IMG/VR virus record: IMGVR_UViG_3300031974_001096
Span: 1 to 26,364 of that record
DNA: 26,364 nucleotides
Strand: one strand, 5' to 3'
Origin: a virus
Shown piece after piece: positions 23,395 to 26,364 of this stretch. Each line of letters opens with the position of its first letter. Within the stretch, counting starts at the first letter, position 1. The notes beneath the pieces are model-generated. The model made no database searches. It was not told the DNA's origin and saw only the letters and a program-made list of their open reading frames with translations. A program made the translations under genes and the position numbers.

Positions 23395-24095
23395 GCCCTC
23401 CTACCGCTTCTCCTAGCTTGACGCCTTTCTCTGCGGACGTCCTTCCTAGTAGCTCCTTGAGCGACAACCTTACCGCCGTCCTTCATCTCCTTATTGGGCT
23501 CTTTGTAGTGCTTACCCATACCACCCTTAATAGCCCTGTGTGCTGCGGCGCCACTAATCTTTCTGGTCTTTTCCTTGGTCTTACCGCCCATCGTCCTCTT
23601 CTTTTTCGTTACGGTTCCAGAACCCTCATCGTAAGTGGTGGTTTTGGACTTGTAAGTGTTGTTTTTGGCGCCACCACGGACCTTGTCCTTTGTCAAAGAC
23701 CTTGTGTTACCCGCAAGGCCTTCTTGCTGATAAGTCTTGGATTTGTTTGTGTTTCTTTTGTCAATGCGCTTACCGTAAATCTTACCGCCGTTTTCCATCC
23801 TTACGATCGTATCGGCAGCTCCCTTATTCCTAAGCTTGGTTACAGTACCGTCCTTTTTGGTTACGGTCTTTGACTTCCCAGTAGCGCTTCTTGTCGTTTC
23901 TACCGTTCGGCCAAACCTCTTCTTGTTCTTAACAGTTGCGTCCTTTCCTTCTCCGAAGGGGTTAGATACGTATCTCTTTGTTTTGTTCTGACCGAGAAGA
24001 CCTCCAGACTTGGTTTTACCTGAGGCGTCTACAGTTTTTTCCCTCCTGGAAAGAGGTGAGGATGATTTGTATCTGAGTTTCTTGAGTGCTTTCAT
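23391..24095 (-). CDS. Very basic Lys/Thr/Gly-rich protein, 234 residues
   Basis: Started at the ATG at 24095-24093 (MKALKKLRYKSSSPLSRREK). An upstream frame to 24113 lacks a good start and would run through the -7 box. The protein is low-complexity and strongly basic, with repeated KTKSGG, TVTKKDGTVTK, RMENGGKIYGKR and MKDGGKVVAQ-type segments, and it ends in an Arg run (RKDVRRERRQARRSGRRA). GGKI and GGKV are internal copies of the KxGG theme. Such composition fits a nucleic-acid-condensing or head-internal protein. It is the first substantial gene of the minus-strand block and has a TATATTTG box four bases before its ATG. Confidence 0.68.
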   Translation of the reverse strand: MKALKKLRYKSSSPLSRREKTVDASGKTKSGGLLGQNKTKRYVSNPFGEGKDATVKNKKRFGRTVETTRSATGKSKTVTKKDGTVTKLRNKGAADTIVRMENGGKIYGKRIDKRNTNKSKTYQQEGLAGNTRSLTKDKVRGGAKNNTYKSKTTTYDEGSGTVTKKKRTMGGKTKEKTRKISGAAAHRAIKGGMGKHYKEPNKEMKDGGKVVAQGATRKDVRRERRQARRSGRRA

Positions 24096-24099
24096 GTCA

Positions 24100-24107
24100 C
24101 AAATATA
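24100..24107 (-). promoter_or_regulatory. TATATTTG -7 box four bases before the 24095 ATG
   Basis: The minus strand reads TATATTTG, TGAC, ATG. It is the putative head promoter of the block 24095 to 20010. The next box and ATG upstream (24165) repeat the design 65 bases away. Confidence 0.55.
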
Positions 24108-24115
24108 TACCAATA

Positions 24116-24160
24116 TTATCTTTTGCCACTGACTCTGTTTCTTCTCTTTTTAGGCTTCAT
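24116..24160 (-). CDS. 14-residue basic micro-ORF
   Basis: Reads MKPKKRRNRVSGKR then TAA, starting at the ATG at 24160-24158, four bases after a TATATTTG box, exactly the arrangement seen before three larger genes. It ends eight bases before the next -7 box. Eight of 14 residues are Lys or Arg, and it opens with MKPxKK like the KxGG protein at 2273. It could be a real micropeptide, a leader peptide, or a decayed copy of a small basic gene. No homology can be expected at this length. Confidence 0.4.
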   Translation of the reverse strand: MKPKKRRNRVSGKR

Positions 24161-24164
24161 GACG

Positions 24165-24172
24165 CAAATATA
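24165..24172 (-). promoter_or_regulatory. TATATTTG -7 box before the micro-ORF
   Basis: The minus strand reads TATATTTG, CGTC, ATG. It is the outermost minus-strand promoter element next to the divergent intergenic region. A TTTG (24200-24203) lies 26-27 bases upstream, a longer spacing than usual for a -33 box, so I do not count it. Confidence 0.45.
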
Positions 24173-24334
24173 AGAAGACAGTCTTTGCGCCTACACAGCA
24201 AACAGCTTCCTGACTCCCTCTCCAACTAAAAAAACCCTTCTTGGAAGCTTCCCGCAACTCGGCTGTCCACTGACCCGCTGAGCTGCAGGGCGAAGTTACA
24301 GGATATTTCTGACATATGCAAGTCTTGAAGTAGA

Positions 24335-24369
24335 TTCTAACGCATCCAAGCTAATTTGTTGTGTTAGAA
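24335..24369 (+). other. Stem-loop, 10-base-pair stem
   Basis: TTCTAACGCA (24335-24344) pairs with TGTGTTAGAA (24360-24369) with one G-U wobble and a 15-base loop. No U-run follows, so it is not a classic terminator. Confidence 0.5.
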
Positions 24370-24478
24370 CAGACTACCCGCTTAAAAATGGGGTGAGTAA
24401 TACAGATCCTGGGGAGGGAACACACATACCAACGCACGCACACACACACCCAAACGCATTCTCGCACCCCGACCCCTC

Positions 24479-24487
24479 GCATAATGC
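24479..24487. repeat. GCATAATGC copy 1
   Basis: Part of CGCATAATGCGCA followed by AGAG. Near-palindrome (GCAT-A-ATGC). The other copies are at 24695 and 24947. Confidence 0.45.
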
Positions 24488-24551
24488 GCAAGAGTCGGCA
24501 AACATTCAGCTTTTTACCGCAATTTGCTCTGCTTCAATGGGTTAGACTGCT

Positions 24552-24595
24552 GGAGTTACAGCACAGCTTGAGGTGACTCCTCTGCTTACGCAGAG
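24552..24595 (+). other. Two adjacent stem-loops
   Basis: GGAGTTAC (24552-24559) pairs with GTGACTCC (24573-24580), one wobble, 13-base loop. It is followed directly by TCTGC-TTAC-GCAGA (24581-24594). The two stems abut and could stack, as in a structured RNA. Confidence 0.5.
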
Positions 24596-24621
24596 ACTCA
24601 GGGAGGGGACAACCACACCCT

Positions 24622-24635
24622 TAGGCTTTAGCCTA
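24622..24635. repeat. Short perfect hairpin TAGGC-TTTA-GCCTA
   Basis: A 14-base inverted repeat in the intergenic region, also readable as TAGGCT/AGCCTA. Could form on either strand. Confidence 0.4.
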
Positions 24636-24694
24636 CCACCTTGCATTCCAAGCTGATAGCACACTGCTCTTCGCAAAGCCATGCAGTTTGGCAG

Positions 24695-24703
24695 GCATAA
24701 TGC
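24695..24703. repeat. GCATAATGC copy 2
   Basis: The same nine bases in a different flank (GGCATAATGCACTG), 216 bases after copy 1. Confidence 0.4.
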
Positions 24704-24726
24704 ACTGAAAACCATAGGGCTTGGTG

Positions 24727-24745
24727 CATGAAGCTCTGCTTCGTG
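24727..24745 (+). other. Hairpin CATGAAGC-TCT-GCTTCGTG
   Basis: An eight-base-pair stem with one T-G wobble and a TCT loop. Its loop region contains GCTCTGCTTC, which also occurs at 24526-24535. Confidence 0.45.
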
Positions 24746-24790
24746 TTGCGAGGCTTCTTGTTTGCAAAACCAATGGGGATAAAACCCTAT

Positions 24791-24820
24791 TACTAACACA
24801 ATACTTGTATTGTATTAGTA
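24791..24820. repeat. 30-base near-perfect palindrome
   Basis: Left arm TACTAACACAATAC and right arm GTATTGTATTAGTA are 14 bases each around a TT centre, with one mismatch that becomes a U-G wobble on the minus strand. It resembles a dimeric repressor operator or a cruciform at an origin. No U-run on either side argues against a terminator. Confidence 0.6.
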
Positions 24821-24946
24821 GCTCATTTTCATCAATGCCAATAGAAACGGCTAAAATACCAACACGAAATCGGGGTCGGGTCATGTGCGTGTAGCCGAGC
24901 GCGGCTGATGCGATGGTGCTATGCGAATCTTCGCCTGTTTCCACGC

Positions 24947-24955
24947 GCATAATGC
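24947..24955. repeat. GCATAATGC copy 3
   Basis: In GCGCATAATGCGCAGGAG, a longer palindrome GCGCAT-A-ATGCGC. It shares CGCATAATGCGCA(A/G)GAG with copy 1, and lies 37 bases before the -33 box of the plus-strand promoter, a possible operator position. Confidence 0.5.
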
Positions 24956-24991
24956 GCAGGAGAAATCGCGCACCAGATTGTCGGCTTCAGA

Positions 24992-25025
24992 TTTGCGATT
25001 GTCCTCGAACTTATCCCTAACTTTG
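24992..25025 (+). promoter_or_regulatory. Bacteroidota-type promoter for the plus-strand operon
   Basis: TTTG at 24992-24995 and TAACTTTG at 25018-25025 (TAnnTTTG), 22 bases apart, match the -33/-7 consensus of the Bacteroidota primary sigma factor. The first ATG follows 45 bases after the -7 box. The promoter at 26286 has the identical -7 box. Confidence 0.65.
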
Positions 25026-25070
25026 CGGTCAGCCTCGGCACCGAAGTCGTGGCGTTCAAACACTCACCTC

Positions 25071-25694
25071 ATGGCAAACATGACCTACACCCTCACCGAC
25101 ACACAGAAGGCGTCCCTCACCCTCGCAGGACGGAAGTCCGCCAACCGCCAACTTTGGGCGGCAGAGAAGGCTGACCGCGCCAAGCTCAAGGCGTACACAG
25201 ACAAGAAGGAGCGCACGGCAACCAAGGTTGCCAAGAAAGCTGACAAGCTGAAGCGCAAGTCCATCGAGGCTGTCTATGCCTCCGTGTCACAGACACACTC
25301 ACGGGGCGTAGCCCTCCTGCCCACGAAGCCGCTGGACTCCAAGGTTCAGTCGGTCACTGCCAAGCGCCTCAAGCGCAAGGCACGGAAGGGTGCCAAGGAC
25401 TCCAACGGCAAGCTGGAGGCACAGGCACAGAAGCAGTCCCTCGCCAACACACAGAAGCGTGCCGCGAAGACCGCACCCAAGGTTGACGTGGTCTGGGACG
25501 AGGCTACCAACCGCCGTGTCGAGGTCGAGGTCGAGGTCAAGAACCCTGCCAAGGCACACGCCATCACACAGACATGGGTGGACTACGCCGATGTGCCTGA
25601 CGGACTCACGCTGGAGGATGCCTTCCGCTGGGCTTCCCTGCAGGACGGCTACGGTTGCCCTGCTGACGAGGTCTCCATGGACGATTGCCTCTGA
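25071..25694 (+). CDS. Basic/acidic bipartite phage protein, 207 residues, unknown
   Basis: Started at the ATG at 25071 (MANMTYTLTDTQKASLTLAG). The longer frame from 24921 includes the promoter and is rejected. Residues 15-130 are a Lys/Ala-rich, probably helical region (RAKLKAYTDKKERTATKVAK and more). Residues 145-207 are acidic, with a short repeat VEVEVEV from a GAGGTC triplication, then 'HAITQTWVDYADVPDGLTLE' and DDCL at the end. Codon use is GC-rich, unlike the minus-strand genes. The opposite charges of the two halves suggest nucleic-acid or histone-like binding regulated by an acidic tail. I do not recognise the family. It is the first gene of the plus-strand, probably early, operon. 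Confidence 0.72.
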   Translation: MANMTYTLTDTQKASLTLAGRKSANRQLWAAEKADRAKLKAYTDKKERTATKVAKKADKLKRKSIEAVYASVSQTHSRGVALLPTKPLDSKVQSVTAKRLKRKARKGAKDSNGKLEAQAQKQSLANTQKRAAKTAPKVDVVWDEATNRRVEVEVEVKNPAKAHAITQTWVDYADVPDGLTLEDAFRWASLQDGYGCPADEVSMDDCL

Positions 25695-25705
25695 CACACA
25701 CAGGA

Positions 25706-25756
25706 AGCGTACACAGGTGACCCTTCGGGGTGGGTGGTTCGATTCCCCCCTGCGCT
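25706..25756 (+). other. tRNA 3'-half-like element with UUCG hairpin
   Basis: Between two plus-strand genes. AGCGTA (25706-25711) can pair with TGCGCT (25751-25756). Inside lie a hairpin ACCC-TTCG-GGGT (25720-25731, cUUCGg tetraloop) and GGTGG-TTCGATT-CCCCC (25734-25750), whose loop and flanks match the tRNA T-arm consensus GGTTCGANTCC, with one stem mismatch. No D arm or anticodon arm is present. It could be a structured RNA, a tRNA relic, or the tRNA-derived core of an attachment site. Confidence 0.45.
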
Positions 25757-25771
25757 CAAACACACAGACAC

Positions 25772-26020
25772 ATGAAAGACATGAACAGACAAGCGGCGGC
25801 TAACGCCCTCATGGGTAGCACCCCACAGACAGACGTGAAGACCATCACGGTAATTTACTACGGCGAAGTGCCCTTCTACCTGAGTGTGGTCACACAGGTG
25901 GCGGGTAGCCACAGACACGAGTGGAGCCACCTCTACAACGGCTTCGCTGACAAGGTTGCCCAGCAGATGCTGGAGACCGACGAGTTCAAGGACTACACGC
26001 TCATCAAGCAGGTACGCTGA
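25772..26020 (+). CDS. Hypothetical phage protein, 82 residues
   Basis: Started at the ATG at 25772 (MKDMNRQAAANALMGSTPQT). A second ATG follows at 25781. The core 'DVKTITVIYYGEVPFYLSVV' is a beta hairpin-like segment, then 'AGSHRHEWSHLYNGFADKVA' and QQMLETDEFKDYTLIKQVR form a helix and a final strand. No known motif. The leader is the CA-rich TCAAACACACAGACAC, like those of its neighbours. GC-rich codon use as in the rest of this operon. Likely an early small protein that targets host functions, but this is only context. Confidence 0.68.
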   Translation: MKDMNRQAAANALMGSTPQTDVKTITVIYYGEVPFYLSVVTQVAGSHRHEWSHLYNGFADKVAQQMLETDEFKDYTLIKQVR

Positions 26021-26059
26021 CACACACACGCACACAGATCGATTTCAACACTCACAGAC

Positions 26060-26260
26060 ATGATGAAAAGACTCTCCAACCGCTCCCTGAACCTGCTCAA
26101 CTTCACCTCCCTGATGGGTGTGTGTGGGTTGACCACCATCCCCCTCGGCTACTTTGGCGAATGGGCTATCGTCCTCGCATGGCTCGTGTCCTTCTGCCTG
26201 TGGATTGAGTCCGACTATGAGCAGGGGCGGCGCGGGCTTCACCCGAACGGCAACGTTTGA
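26060..26260 (+). CDS. Small membrane protein, 66 residues
   Basis: Started at the first ATG of MMKRLSNRSLNLLNFTSLMG. Two hydrophobic segments, about residues 12-32 (LLNFTSLMGVCGLTTIPLGY) and 34-49 (GEWAIVLAWLVSFCLWI), separated by a turn, then a charged tail YEQGRRGLHPNGNV. Probably a two-pass inner membrane protein. Such small early phage proteins often act in exclusion or lysis control, but nothing here shows which. Leader TTTCAACACTCACAGAC as in its neighbours. Confidence 0.7.
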   Translation: MMKRLSNRSLNLLNFTSLMGVCGLTTIPLGYFGEWAIVLAWLVSFCLWIESDYEQGRRGLHPNGNV

Positions 26261-26261
26261 C

Positions 26262-26275
26262 TACCCTAAAGGGTA
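26262..26275. repeat. Inverted repeat TACCCT-AA-AGGGTA
   Basis: Two bases after the stop of the small membrane protein gene. On RNA it forms ACCC-UAAA-GGGU, the same stem as the ACCC-UUCG-GGGU hairpin at 25720. The following bases are A-rich, so it is not a classic U-run terminator. Confidence 0.4.
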
Positions 26276-26285
26276 AGAAAATAAA

Positions 26286-26318
26286 TTTGGAAAAGTGGGA
26301 AAGTTGTGCTTAACTTTG
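26286..26318 (+). promoter_or_regulatory. Bacteroidota-type promoter for genes beyond the window
   Basis: TTTG at 26286-26289 and TAACTTTG at 26311-26318, 21 bases apart. The leader runs to the window end with ATCAAAACACTCACA, so a start codon is expected just outside. Confidence 0.65.
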
Positions 26319-26364
26319 CAGAGCCAACGGCAACCGACCCACGGCACACATCAAAACACTCACA

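Larger units (their letters stand above)
24173..25070. other. Divergent intergenic region, structured, no convincing gene
   Basis: About 900 bases between the minus-strand block and the plus-strand operon. The frames that are open here lack coding texture and start signals. It contains a CA-rich tract (24419-24475), several short hairpins (separate entries), three copies of GCATAATGC, a 30-base palindrome, and at its right end a promoter for the plus strand. A regulatory region, replication origin, packaging-related region or structured RNA are all possible. The sequence alone does not decide. Confidence 0.6.

Noticed and set aside
24228-24252. Minus-strand intrinsic terminator (GGAAGCTTCC followed by a T7 run)
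   Set aside because: The stem options are short (4-5 base pairs) and the palindrome is separated from the T run by eight bases. Too weak to list as a feature.
24250-24300. tRNA-like look of the minus strand (GCAGCTCAGCGGGTCAGTGG)
   Set aside because: A D-arm-like word is present but the anticodon and T arms and acceptor pairing do not form.
24542-25063. Minus-strand frames of 60-105 residues in the divergent region
   Set aside because: They are Arg/Ser/Cys-rich with no starts in context and they overlap one another and the hairpins and repeats.
24921-25070. N-terminal extension of the first plus-strand gene
   Set aside because: It contains the TTTG/TAACTTTG promoter and lacks the CA-rich leader. 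The ATG at 25071 has both in the right place.

Overview
The window is part of the genome of a tailed double-stranded DNA phage that very probably infects a member of the Bacteroidota (marine or aquatic relatives come to mind). Phage identity rests on a major capsid protein, scaffold, portal, large terminase, fibre-like proteins and an M15 endolysin in tightly overlapping genes. The host assignment rests on repeated TAnnTTTG -7 boxes, two of them with a TTTG -33 box, on weak use of Shine-Dalgarno sequences, and on a portal and terminase that resemble those of Bacteroidota phages, including crAss-like ones. The last point is from memory, not from a search.

Layout. Positions 1-15.7 kb form a minus-strand virion module. 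In the direction of transcription it runs: small zinc-ribbon-like protein, TerL, portal, small beta-sandwich protein, a 1481-residue collagen-like modular protein, a run of very small genes (DUF6321-like, holin-like, KxGG-type basic proteins), an 834-residue protein with three tandem arabinofuranosidase-like lectin modules, two small basic domain proteins, scaffold, and the capsid gene cut by the window edge. Positions 15.7-19.6 kb are also minus strand and hold accessory and assembly-helper genes: a GNAT acetyltransferase, a GT-B glycosyltransferase, tRNA-Arg(UCU), a lipoprotein, tRNA-Ile(UAU), a MazG-like pyrophosphohydrolase, a GroES-like co-chaperonin and several unknowns. At 19.66-20.07 kb a lone plus-strand winged-helix regulator sits against the flow and overlaps its convergent neighbour. 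Positions 20.0-24.1 kb return to the minus strand with a second glycosyltransferase, the M15 endolysin, and a block of basic or repeat-motif proteins read from a promoter at 24.1 kb.

Positions 24.17-25.07 kb are a roughly 900-base divergent intergenic region with no convincing gene. It has many short hairpins, a 30-base near-perfect palindrome and three copies of GCATAATGC. It probably holds control or replication signals. From 25.07 kb to the end, a plus-strand, more GC-rich operon of unknown small genes starts from a TTTG/TAACTTTG promoter, and each gene has a CA-rich, Shine-Dalgarno-free leader. A second promoter of the same kind near 26.3 kb drives genes beyond the window.

The genes fit a division into a late minus-strand structural and lysis programme and a plus-strand, probably early, programme. 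The most unusual signals are a recurring Y-K-x-G-G-K/R-V peptide motif near the N-termini of small basic proteins, start codons placed four bases after a -7 box (apparently leaderless genes, including a 14-codon micro-ORF), a tRNA 3'-half-like element between two plus-strand genes, and the structured intergenic region.
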